Of a stretch of 8,499 nucleotides of DNA, positions 1-6,145 are shown piece by piece. The stretch covers positions 1 to 8,499 of the forward strand of contig JBOFIT010000182.1 of NCBI GenBank assembly GCA_051650305.1, given 5' to 3'. This DNA comes from JBOFDK01 sp051650305. Its GTDB lineage: Bacteria; Bacillota; Clostridia; Lachnospirales; Cellulosilyticaceae. Under the pieces are notes generated by a model. The model was not told the DNA's origin. It ran no database searches and saw nothing but the letters and a program-made list of their open reading frames with translations. Numbering within the stretch: the stretch's first letter is position 1; the number at the start of each line of letters is the position of its first letter. Both the position numbers and the translations under genes were made by a program.

Positions 1-688
1 CTATGTCTTTCTTTTCTCCATCCGTTAATAAATGCGTCGGAGTTACTTGCATCTGTGAGAGTCCTTTGAAAATATAGCTCACATAGTTTTTAGCCGTACC
101 CGTTCCCCCCTCACGATAAGACAATGAGAAAGGAATAACAAATCCTTGTTTGATTCCCGATGCGGAAAAGTACAGCTTATCTTCTTTTATAAATAATGAT
201 ATACCCCCAAACTCATCGACTGTTAAACCATTGGCATCTTTCGATCCTATATTTTTACGTGTAATTGTTTTTTTAAATGTATCACTTGGCACAGTGCTTG
301 GATTTCCACCAATTACCTTTTGTAATGTAACCTCTATACTCCCACCTGATTGGTCTGGTGCTTCTGTATTTGTCTTGGTAGAGTCCATAGTTACACGTAC
401 GCCTATCGCTGCTTCTGTCGTCGTCTGACCTTGCTGGGGTAGATAGTAATCAAGAACATATGTCCCTTTCTTAAACTTACCTTCCTTAGTCATAGGAATT
501 TCTACTACTACCTCATCGGAGCGGAGCGATTTATCATCCCCTAATTTGTAAATGCCATCTTCTTTAACGATGGTTTGGTTCAGTTCGACAAACTCTCCCA
601 CCTCCACTGCAAAAGTGGGGACTCCTAACCCCTGAAATATGCTTACCAATAGTACAATCGCTAATAGTCCTGCTATTTTTCTTCTCAT
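1..688 (-). CDS. Secreted protein of unknown function (3' end outside window)
   Basis: I do not recognise this protein. Translation on the minus strand from the ATG at 688 is open for 229 codons to the window edge, so the C-terminus is missing. The N-terminus is a clear Sec signal peptide: a basic MRRK start, a hydrophobic core (about residues 5-20) and a likely cleavage after an Ala near residue 27 (PTFA|VEVG). The mature part is hydrophilic, without obvious transmembrane segments. It alternates short beta-like stretches with Thr/Gly/Ser-rich turns, for example around TEAPDQSGGS, suggesting an extracellular beta-sandwich or wall-associated protein; that is inference. A GGAAGGG ribosome binding site lies about 9 bases upstream of the ATG. 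The gene is transcribed divergently from the DUF3810 gene. Continuous reading frame, signal peptide and ribosome binding site make the gene real; the function is open. Confidence 0.85.
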   Translation of the reverse strand, partial: MRRKIAGLLAIVLLVSIFQGLGVPTFAVEVGEFVELNQTIVKEDGIYKLGDDKSLRSDEVVVEIPMTKEGKFKKGTYVLDYYLPQQGQTTTEAAIGVRVTMDSTKTNTEAPDQSGGSIEVTLQKVIGGNPSTVPSDTFKKTITRKNIGSKDANGLTVDEFGGISLFIKEDKLYFSASGIKQGFVIPFSLSYREGGTGTAKNYVSYIFKGLSQMQVTPTHLLTDGEKKDI

Positions 689-856
689 CTTCTTAGTCCC
701 TTCCAATTCTATTTATATGTAGTGAATTATTTTCCCAAATATAAAATCTCCTGTCTATTTTATCGGCTTCTTTCTTATGTCGTATTAGTTTATCTCTGTA
801 TTTACACGTGCTTTCCTAATATTTTTTTCAAATACACATACACTAAGAGATAGTTA

Positions 857-885
857 TTGCTTTTCTAAGAGGTATTTTCTATACT
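857..885 (+). promoter_or_regulatory. Predicted sigma-A promoter of the envelope gene block
   Basis: TTGCTT (857-862) and TATACT (880-885) are separated by exactly 17 bases, which fits a vegetative sigma-A promoter. The predicted transcription start near 892 gives a 5' leader of about 30 bases before the ATG at 923. The -35 box matches the consensus at only the first three positions, so this is a prediction from spacing and the good -10 box. No comparably good promoter was found on the minus strand for the divergent gene starting at 688. Confidence 0.5.
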
Positions 886-922
886 TTAGTTTATAAAATT
901 CTTTGCATATCGAGGTATTCTA

Positions 923-2014
923 ATGAATAAAACAAAAATCAAATTGCTTCTGCTCCTACTTTTTCCGTTAGCCATCTTACTTAATTATCTTTATACTTTA
1001 GCCCCTGATACTTGGGAGTCTTTTTATTCTTTAGGCATCAATAAGTGGTTCATCATGGGACTTAGTCACGTCACAGGTATCTTACCTTTTTCACTTTTTG
1101 AATTTGGTATTTATGGAGGCATTCTATGGCTTCTAGGTTATACTTTTTATACCCTTTACAAGCTTATTAAAAATTTTAATAAAGGTTTTGCTATCGTCGG
1201 TCAGTATCTTTTAACCCTTGCTTCAGTGGCTGCTGTAGGCATCTTCGTCTTCATGAGTTTTTGGGCACTTAATTACAAGCGTCCTCATTTTAGTGAGAAA
1301 TATGGCATCGTAGCCGGTGAGTATACATCTGATGAACTAGCTGCCCTTTATCAGCATTTACTCAACAAAGCGACTCGCACCCGTCACCAACTTCCTGAGG
1401 ATGCAGATGGACTCATGATCCCTTATGGTGATTATAAAGATATCTTCAACCGTGCCCAAGCTGGCTTTGATCAAGCAGGATTAGAGTTCACAAGTCTTAC
1501 AGGTAGCTACGGAAACGCCAAACCTATACTCGCTTCCGAGCCACTTAATTACACAGGTATTACAGGCATCTACTCACCTTTTACGGGTGAACCCAATGTC
1601 AACATTAGCGTTCCTGCTGTCACCTTGCCTTCCACTACCTGTCATGAGATGGCACATCAACGCGGTTATGGTTTCGAAAACGAATGTAACTTTATCGCCT
1701 ACATTACTTGTCTCTCTCATCCTGACTTAGATTTTCAGTATTCAGGACTGATCATGGCACTTTCTTATACAAGTAATGCCTTGGCTACCGCTGATTATGA
1801 TGCACTGGTACGTATCAATAGTCAGATGGACCCTAAGGTTTATGCTGATTTAGCAAGTATCAATACCTTCTGGGATCAGTACGAAGGTGACGTCCAAGAA
1901 GTGTCAGAAAAAGTCAATAATGCTTACCTTCAAAGTAACGGTGTGGCATCTGGTACGGCAAGTTACGGTGAAATGGTGAATCTTCTCCTTGCACTTTATG
2001 ACAAATACCATTAA
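923..2014 (+). CDS. DUF3810-type membrane protein with HExxH zinc-peptidase-like motif
   Basis: A 363-residue protein with the layout of the DUF3810 family. The N-terminal third holds about three hydrophobic membrane segments (roughly residues 8-26, 58-80 and 92-116). A large, probably extracytoplasmic domain follows. It contains HEMAH at residues 241-245, followed by Arg-Gly-Tyr-Gly and then the E-x-E-x-N-F stretch at 252-256. HExxH with a downstream Glu is the pattern of gluzincin-type zinc metallopeptidases, so His241, His245 and Glu252 or Glu254 would be the metal ligands and Glu242 the catalytic base. Members of DUF3810 have no firmly established substrate that I know of, so peptidase activity is inference. 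The start is supported by GAGG at 912-915, seven bases before the ATG, and by the promoter at 857-885. It is followed at 67 bases by an L,D-transpeptidase gene, suggesting an envelope role. Confidence 0.85.
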   Translation: MNKTKIKLLLLLLFPLAILLNYLYTLAPDTWESFYSLGINKWFIMGLSHVTGILPFSLFEFGIYGGILWLLGYTFYTLYKLIKNFNKGFAIVGQYLLTLASVAAVGIFVFMSFWALNYKRPHFSEKYGIVAGEYTSDELAALYQHLLNKATRTRHQLPEDADGLMIPYGDYKDIFNRAQAGFDQAGLEFTSLTGSYGNAKPILASEPLNYTGITGIYSPFTGEPNVNISVPAVTLPSTTCHEMAHQRGYGFENECNFIAYITCLSHPDLDFQYSGLIMALSYTSNALATADYDALVRINSQMDPKVYADLASINTFWDQYEGDVQEVSEKVNNAYLQSNGVASGTASYGEMVNLLLALYDKYH

Positions 2015-2020
2015 TCAAAC

Positions 2021-2080
2021 ATAAAAAAAGCCTCTTAAGTAAACCCTAAGGTTAATCATTTTACTTAAGAGGTTCTATTT
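2021..2080. promoter_or_regulatory. Long hairpin between two plus-strand genes, enclosing the next gene's ribosome binding site
   Basis: A perfect 13-base-pair inverted repeat, 2031-2043 against 2060-2072, surrounds a 16-base loop. Inside it an AACC/GGTT mini-stem (2042-2045 with 2050-2053) can also form, sharing the two top base pairs. Reading the minus strand, the stem is followed by a run of seven T, the form of an intrinsic terminator; on the plus strand it is followed only by the weaker TTCTATTT. Both flanking genes are on the plus strand, so it may end or attenuate transcription in their direction and block antisense transcripts. The AAGAGG at 2067-2072, the Shine-Dalgarno sequence of the next gene (ATG at 2081), is part of the 3' arm and would be paired in read-through mRNA. 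Confidence 0.75.
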
Positions 2081-2815
2081 ATGTTCATAAAATACATTTT
2101 ATTATCATTCTGTTTCATTCCTTATATCGTAAATGCATCACCTACACTCCCCCACGATTTGTTCAGTCTTCCTCCTAGCTTATCCTCAGAGGACATACAC
2201 ACTAAAGTTCAACCTTCTCCTACATATGGAACGATTCGCTATGACTGTAATGGTTTTAAAAAAGGTGAAGTCGTTGAAATTCTAGAAGATGTATGCCTTG
2301 GTAAGCAGTACAAGGTCCAAAAAGGTTCCCTCGTTACTTGGGTGTATGCCGATTCACTTCTCCTTGACGTAACACCTTTTACGCCACTTACTCCCATGTC
2401 TACTGAGGAACTTGAATACTATATGAATACCACTTCTAAGACGAGCCTGACCCCCTACTATGTATGGGTCGATCTCGCAAGACAACTGGTCTATGTCTTT
2501 GAAGGTGCTGAGGATGATTGGCAGCTCCTTCACCAGATGCCTTGTGCAAGTGGCAAGACTGAGACCCCTACTGCCCGAGGTACTTTCGCTATAACCGACC
2601 GTGGGCTGTCACTTAATTCTACTGAGCGTGTGAATTACTGGGTGAAATTCTATAAAAACTACCTTTTCCACTCCTGTCCCATCGATGCTTCTGGCAATGT
2701 CATCGATTCTCGCCTAGGCACCCCCATCTCTAATGGCTGTGTGCGTCTAGAAGAAAGTGATGCCCGGTGGCTTTTCGAGACACTTCCTAGCACCACCACT
2801 GTTTGGGTGTATTGA
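2081..2815 (+). CDS. Secreted L,D-transpeptidase (YkuD domain) with N-terminal SH3-like domain
   Basis: L,D-transpeptidases use a catalytic cysteine to cross-link or modify peptidoglycan stem peptides outside the membrane. This 244-residue protein starts with a signal peptide (residues 1 to about 19, ending VNA). Residues about 48-96 resemble a bacterial SH3-like wall-binding domain (GEVVEILED, then VQKGSLVTWVYADSL). The YkuD domain spans about 125-244. It has His197 in LFHSCP and, 20 residues later, SNGCVRL (217-223) with the probable catalytic Cys220 and Arg222. The more common forms are HG and SHGC, so HS and SNGC are mild variations that leave the Cys, the upstream His and the Arg in place. 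The ATG at 2081 has AAGAGG eight bases upstream, but that sequence lies in a hairpin arm. The gene lies between a DUF3810 gene and a lemA gene in the same direction. Confidence 0.9.
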   Translation: MFIKYILLSFCFIPYIVNASPTLPHDLFSLPPSLSSEDIHTKVQPSPTYGTIRYDCNGFKKGEVVEILEDVCLGKQYKVQKGSLVTWVYADSLLLDVTPFTPLTPMSTEELEYYMNTTSKTSLTPYYVWVDLARQLVYVFEGAEDDWQLLHQMPCASGKTETPTARGTFAITDRGLSLNSTERVNYWVKFYKNYLFHSCPIDASGNVIDSRLGTPISNGCVRLEESDARWLFETLPSTTTVWVY

Positions 2816-2856
2816 AGTATGATTTGCTTGTTGTTGGCTATACTATGAGGTAGTAG

Positions 2857-2863
2857 AAAGGAG
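2857..2863 (+). promoter_or_regulatory. Ribosome binding site deciding the lemA start
   Basis: AAAGGAG at 2857-2863 sits eight bases before the ATG at 2872. An in-frame GTG at 2863 overlaps this Shine-Dalgarno sequence and so cannot use it; the ATG at 2872 is therefore the better start. A TATACT at 2839-2844 could be a -10 box for a lemA promoter, but the nearest TTGAAG (2812-2817) is 21 bases away, too far for a confident call. Confidence 0.8.
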
Positions 2864-2871
2864 TGTTTTTT

Positions 2872-3435
2872 ATGAAAAAAAGTTCAAAAATAATCATTGG
2901 TATCATCGCAGTTCTTATTATTCTAGCGATTCCTCTTATTTCAAGCTACAACGGTCTCGTCACACTGGAGCAACAAGTTGTAGCTGCCAAGTCAAACATC
3001 GACACACAACTTCAGAGACGCTCTGACCTTATTCCTAATTTAGTCAATACGGTTAAAGGCTTCGCGAATCAAGAGCAACAAATCTTCACAGATATTGCTA
3101 ATGCCAGAAGTAAGCTCGCTGGTGCCACCAATGTCTCGGACCAAGCGTCTGCCGATAGTGAGCTTTCCAATGCACTCTCAAGACTTCTCGTTGTGGTCGA
3201 GCGCTACCCTGAACTTAAATCTAGCCAAAACTTTAAGGACTTATCGGTCCAGCTTGAAGGTACGGAAAATCGCATCGCTGTAGCAAGACAAGACTACAAT
3301 ACTGCTGCAACTGCCTACAATACCAAACTAAGACGTTTCCCTACCAATCTCCTTGCCTCACTCTTCGGATTCCAACCTAATACTCTTTATGAAGCAAGTG
3401 CTGGTGCTGAGACCGTTCCACAAGTGGATTTCTAG
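2872..3435 (+). CDS. lemA: LemA family membrane protein
   Basis: A 187-residue LemA protein. It has a short basic N-terminus, one transmembrane segment (about residues 7-26) and a long, mostly helical domain. The family signature is clear: YNGLV straight after the membrane segment, then IDTQLQRRSDLIPNLVNTVKGFA, and EQQIFTDIANARSKL. The C-terminal part contains the typical NRIAVARQDYNTAATAYN and FP.NLLASLFGF stretches. The length is usual for the family. LemA proteins are anchored by the N-terminal helix and often sit beside TPM-domain proteins, as here; their molecular role is not well established, with links to envelope stress and peptidoglycan in some species. The stop codon at 3433-3435 is followed directly by the start of the TPM gene. 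Confidence 0.95.
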   Translation: MKKSSKIIIGIIAVLIILAIPLISSYNGLVTLEQQVVAAKSNIDTQLQRRSDLIPNLVNTVKGFANQEQQIFTDIANARSKLAGATNVSDQASADSELSNALSRLLVVVERYPELKSSQNFKDLSVQLEGTENRIAVARQDYNTAATAYNTKLRRFPTNLLASLFGFQPNTLYEASAGAETVPQVDF

Positions 3436-4221
3436 ATGATGTCTAAGAAACAACTTTATAAACCCTTTGCCTTATTACTATGTCTGCTTGCATTGTTTTG
3501 TACGATCACCCCTGCCTCAAGCGGGCTCCCTTCACCTACTTCTCTTAAGTATGTGAATGACTATACCCATACGCTCTCCGACAGTGAACTGAAGCAAGTC
3601 ATTTCTCTTGGCAAGGAATTAGAAGACCTTACAGGTGCTCAAGCAGTCCTTGTCTTGATTCCTTCCACTGAAAATGTACCCATTGCCGACTATGCCCTTA
3701 CGCTTTTTCGAACGTGGGGTATCGGCGAGCAAGGTAAGGATAATGGCCTTCTGATGCTTATCGCCTTAAATGATCGGACTTGGCGTGTGGAAGTAGGTCG
3801 TGGACTTGAAGGTGCTATTCCTGATGCACTAAGCAACCGTATCATGGAAGAGTTAGCCAAGCCTCTCTTTATGGATGGTCGTTATGCTGATGGTAGTCTA
3901 AGTGCTTATAGTACTTTTTGCGATGCTATTGCCACCGAGTACGGTATCACCCTCACCCATTCCTTACATGTCAATTTCCCTACTACCACACAGCACTCCT
4001 CAGGAAGTTCTGGACTCCCTATCCTTCTTATTATTCTAGTTGCTGCTGACATCCTGCTGAATCGTGGTCGTATCTTCTCCTCCTTACTTCAAGTACTTTT
4101 CTGGAGTAATATAGGTAGACGTGGTGGCCGCGGTGGTGGTGGTGCCTCTAGTGGTGGTGGCGGATTTGGAGGCTTCGGAGGCGGTAGCAGTAATGGTGGA
4201 GGCTCTTCCGGTAGCTGGTAA
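3436..4221 (+). CDS. TPM-domain (YgcG-like) membrane protein with glycine-rich C-terminus
   Basis: A 261-residue protein with an N-terminal signal sequence (about residues 9-29), a TPM domain (about 36-172), a membrane segment (about 193-208), and a C-terminal tail of Gly and Ser (229-260) ending in Trp. Typical TPM features are YVNDYTHTLSD near the start, then GKDNGLLMLIALNDRTWRVEVGRGLEGAIPD and LFMDGRYADG. The fold is often extracytoplasmic and metal-binding, and some members are called phosphatases, but the function of this type is not settled. Its partner is lemA immediately upstream: the stop TAG and the start ATG adjoin with no gap. A second in-frame ATG at 3439 is equally possible. There is no strong Shine-Dalgarno (only GTGGA at 3424-3428), so translation is probably coupled to lemA. 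A terminator follows right after the stop codon. Confidence 0.93.
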   Translation: MMSKKQLYKPFALLLCLLALFCTITPASSGLPSPTSLKYVNDYTHTLSDSELKQVISLGKELEDLTGAQAVLVLIPSTENVPIADYALTLFRTWGIGEQGKDNGLLMLIALNDRTWRVEVGRGLEGAIPDALSNRIMEELAKPLFMDGRYADGSLSAYSTFCDAIATEYGITLTHSLHVNFPTTTQHSSGSSGLPILLIILVAADILLNRGRIFSSLLQVLFWSNIGRRGGRGGGGASSGGGGFGGFGGGSSNGGGSSGSW

Positions 4222-4260
4222 ACTAAAAAAATCTCTCGCATGCGAGAGATTTTTTAGTTT
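4220..4260. terminator. Bidirectional intrinsic terminator between convergent genes
   Basis: A perfect 20-base palindrome (4231-4250), consisting of ATCTCTCGCA and its complement, is flanked on the left by a run of A and on the right by a run of T. The complementarity continues outward through AACT/AGTT with one unpaired A. The symmetric stem with T-runs in both directions ends transcription of the TPM gene on the plus strand and of the sugar kinase gene on the minus strand. It starts at the TPM stop codon and lies four bases from the kinase stop codon. Confidence 0.95.
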
Positions 4261-4264
4261 ATCT

Positions 4265-5185
4265 TTATTTCGTTTTATCCTGTGCTAAGTAGTATGCACC
4301 CATCACTGGTTTTTTGTCTAATATCTTAACTTTTGCCCAAGGTGCTACCTTATGTACTTCGAGTATATACATATCAATCAGTAGAGGATTATCCCCACCA
4401 AAGACACTGCCTGCAAGTACCATGGTCACTTCATCGTCCATAGCCCCCATACGTCTTATAATCCCTGCTGCTGTTTGCCCCAGTGCTTTCCCCATGCTCA
4501 TCATAATATTTTGTGCCACTTTGTCCCGTTCTTTAGCAAGCTGTGCCACTACCACAGGTATACGGTATTTCACTTCATCATCAAAACCTCTTTGGCGGAT
4601 GATGCGGTCTACTTCTACCATGCTGTCTACTTTAAATACCTTAGGTATCTCGTGTTGAAGTTTTGTAGACGCACTTATCCCCTCATCTGCTCTAAAAGCA
4701 TGGTGCATCGCTTCTCTTAAGAGTTCGCCTCCACCACCTCTATTGCCTAAGTCATAGTCCATATTGCGAAGTTCAATACGTCTTCCTTCTTTGGTAACAC
4801 CCATTGCACCATGGCCTGTCCCACAAATACTTACGACACCCCATCCATTTTCACTTCCTGCACGAAGTGCAATCAAGCAATCATTCACTACTTCAAATGG
4901 TACTTCTCCAAAAATCTCTTGGCACATTTCTCCTAAGATTTCGTAGTCTTCTGGATAGTCTGCTCCCGCAAGCCCTAAGACTGCACACTCAATGTCTTGA
5001 ATACCTATATTGAGCTTATCTAAAGCACGCATAATAGCTGTATGTATCGATTGCTTAGTCGTTTCAATGCCTACACAATCGTAATTAGCTGGCCCACCAA
5101 AGCCTTCTGCAAATATATTTCCTTTTTCATCACCTACGACACAATGTGTTTTTGTTCCTCCACCATCTACCCCTAGTAAGTACAT
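4265..5185 (-). CDS. BadF/BadG/BcrA/BcrD-type ATPase, probable N-acetylglucosamine kinase
   Basis: A 306-residue ASKHA-fold kinase. The phosphate-1 loop is LGVDGGGTKTH (4-14), followed by GGPANYD (30-36), the GLAGAD segment (71-76), the phosphate-2 stretch VNDCLIALRAG (100-110), SICGTGHGAMG (119-129) with the conserved G-T-G, and the adenosine motif LAGSVFGG (257-264). This arrangement and length match the bacterial N-acetylglucosamine/glucosamine kinases of the BadF family, which phosphorylate the sugar with ATP in the cytoplasm. GGPAN is typical of that group, but the exact sugar cannot be proven here. The start at 5185 is chosen because the protein begins right at the first beta strand (MYLLGVDGG) and AGGAGG lies six bases upstream; an in-frame ATG at 5233 would add 16 non-homologous residues and has no such site. 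It has its own promoter and is likely monocistronic. The product could recover amino sugars from the cell wall or environment. Confidence 0.88.
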   Translation of the reverse strand: MYLLGVDGGGTKTHCVVGDEKGNIFAEGFGGPANYDCVGIETTKQSIHTAIMRALDKLNIGIQDIECAVLGLAGADYPEDYEILGEMCQEIFGEVPFEVVNDCLIALRAGSENGWGVVSICGTGHGAMGVTKEGRRIELRNMDYDLGNRGGGGELLREAMHHAFRADEGISASTKLQHEIPKVFKVDSMVEVDRIIRQRGFDDEVKYRIPVVVAQLAKERDKVAQNIMMSMGKALGQTAAGIIRRMGAMDDEVTMVLAGSVFGGDNPLLIDMYILEVHKVAPWAKVKILDKKPVMGAYYLAQDKTK

Positions 5186-5191
5186 ACATTT

Positions 5192-5198
5192 CCTCCTC
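5192..5198 (-). promoter_or_regulatory. Ribosome binding site of the sugar kinase gene
   Basis: GAGGAGG on the minus strand, six bases before the ATG at 5185, is a near-consensus Shine-Dalgarno sequence. It settles the start codon. An out-of-frame ATG at 5189 lies too close to it. Confidence 0.9.
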
Positions 5199-5258
5199 TT
5201 TAAGCACCTGCTATAGTCCTTTAGCCAGTTCAAATGTTTTAACCCATATTCTCTATAA

Positions 5259-5287
5259 ATTATACAACTTTTATGACTATATTACAA
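5259..5287 (-). promoter_or_regulatory. Predicted sigma-A promoter of the sugar kinase gene
   Basis: On the minus strand TTGTAA (5287-5282) is followed after exactly 17 bases by a perfect TATAAT (5264-5259). Transcription should start near 5252, giving a leader of about 67 bases before the ATG at 5185. The promoter lies just downstream of the trp terminator, so the kinase gene is expected to be expressed independently of the trp operon. Confidence 0.8.
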
Positions 5288-5304
5288 TTTTATATTAATA
5301 TCAG

Positions 5305-5350
5305 CCAAAAAAGTGCATGATTATGGTTTCGCCATGTATCATGCACTTAT
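5305..5350 (-). terminator. Intrinsic terminator of the trp operon
   Basis: An 11-base-pair perfect stem (5311-5321 with 5338-5348) encloses a second small stem, ATGG/CCAT (5323-5326 with 5332-5335), with a five-base loop. On the minus strand the stem runs into six T (two of them inside the stem). It lies eight bases after the trpA stop codon. Confidence 0.92.
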
Positions 5351-5356
5351 ACCCTC

Positions 5357-6145
5357 TTATTTTGAAAGTACTTCTATCATTTCTTCTGCAAATACGCTTA
5401 GGTACTCACCTGCTTGTTCTTTATACTCTTCTATTTGTTTTACAATGGCACTTCCCACTATAATGCCATCCCCATATCTCCTTAAGCCCTGTGCTTGTTC
5501 TGGCGTAGCGATACCAAATCCGATGGCCACTGGTACTTGTGTTACTTTTCTTACTTCTGCTATCATCTCCTCGATAGGGGTAGTGATTGCTTCTCTTACA
5601 CCGGTAACACCTAATGAGGATACACAGTAGATAAATCCCGTAGCTTCTTTAGCAATGGTTGCTATACGCTCTTTTGACGTTGGTGCGATTAGACGAATCA
5701 TATCCACCTTGTAATCCTTCGCTACACATTCAAAAGCTTCCATTTCTTCTACCGGCACATCAGGAATGATGACACCATCTATACCTACTTCTTTACACCT
5801 TCTAAAAAAAGCTTCTCTTCCGTAGTGTTCGATCATATTGGCATAGATGAGAAAAACTAAAGCTGCCTTTGTCTCACTTCTGACCTCTGCCACCATTTCA
5901 AAAATCTTCCCTAAGTTAACGCCTTCTGCCATCGCTCTTAAGTAAGACCTCTGAATTGTCTCCCCATCTGCTACTGGATCTGAGAATGGAACACCTATCT
6001 CTATGACAGCACTCCCTGAATCGTCCAGTATCTTTATAAATGTCTTTGTCGCTTGCAGATGCGGGTCTCCTGCTGTCACAAAAGGAATGAAGCCACACTT
6101 TCCTTCCTCCTGAAGCACCTTAAATCGTTCGGCTATTCTACTCAT
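5357..6145 (-). CDS. trpA: Tryptophan synthase alpha chain
   Basis: TrpA cleaves indole-3-glycerol phosphate to indole and glyceraldehyde 3-phosphate and passes indole to TrpB through the alpha2-beta2 complex. The 262-residue protein is a full-length TIM barrel, close to the usual 260-270. Family motifs are GFIPFVTAGDP (18-28), VIEIGVPFSDPVADG (47-61) with catalytic Glu49 and Asp60 at the same numbers as in the E. coli enzyme, IIPDVPVEE (126-134), IAPTS (153-157), YCVSSLGVTG (173-182) and GFGI (209-212). I start it at the ATG at 6145, giving MSRIAERF, rather than the in-frame ATG at 6208, which would add 21 residues of overlap with trpB. AGGGGG lies about ten bases upstream. The start overlaps the trpB stop by eight bases (ATGAGTAG). 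It is the last gene of the operon. Confidence 0.97.
   Translation of the reverse strand: MSRIAERFKVLQEEGKCGFIPFVTAGDPHLQATKTFIKILDDSGSAVIEIGVPFSDPVADGETIQRSYLRAMAEGVNLGKIFEMVAEVRSETKAALVFLIYANMIEHYGREAFFRRCKEVGIDGVIIPDVPVEEMEAFECVAKDYKVDMIRLIAPTSKERIATIAKEATGFIYCVSSLGVTGVREAITTPIEEMIAEVRKVTQVPVAIGFGIATPEQAQGLRRYGDGIIVGSAIVKQIEEYKEQAGEYLSVFAEEMIEVLSK

Noticed and set aside
150..428. Plus-strand open frame of 92 codons
   Set aside because: It lies opposite the secreted protein gene on the minus strand, which has a signal peptide and ribosome binding site; the plus-strand frame has neither.
869..919. Direct repeat GAGGTATT at 869-876 and 912-919 as a possible operator
   Set aside because: Only eight bases, and the second copy contains the ribosome binding site; likely chance in AT-rich DNA.
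2863..2871. GTG start adding three residues to LemA
   Set aside because: It overlaps the AAAGGAG ribosome binding site, which is correctly spaced for the ATG at 2872.
4119..4218. Glycine-codon-rich stretch as a repeat array
   Set aside because: It is the Gly/Ser tail typical of TPM-domain proteins, with irregular codons and no unit structure.
5313..5630. Plus-strand frame of 105 codons
   Set aside because: It runs opposite the trp terminator and the 3' part of trpA and has no ribosome binding site.
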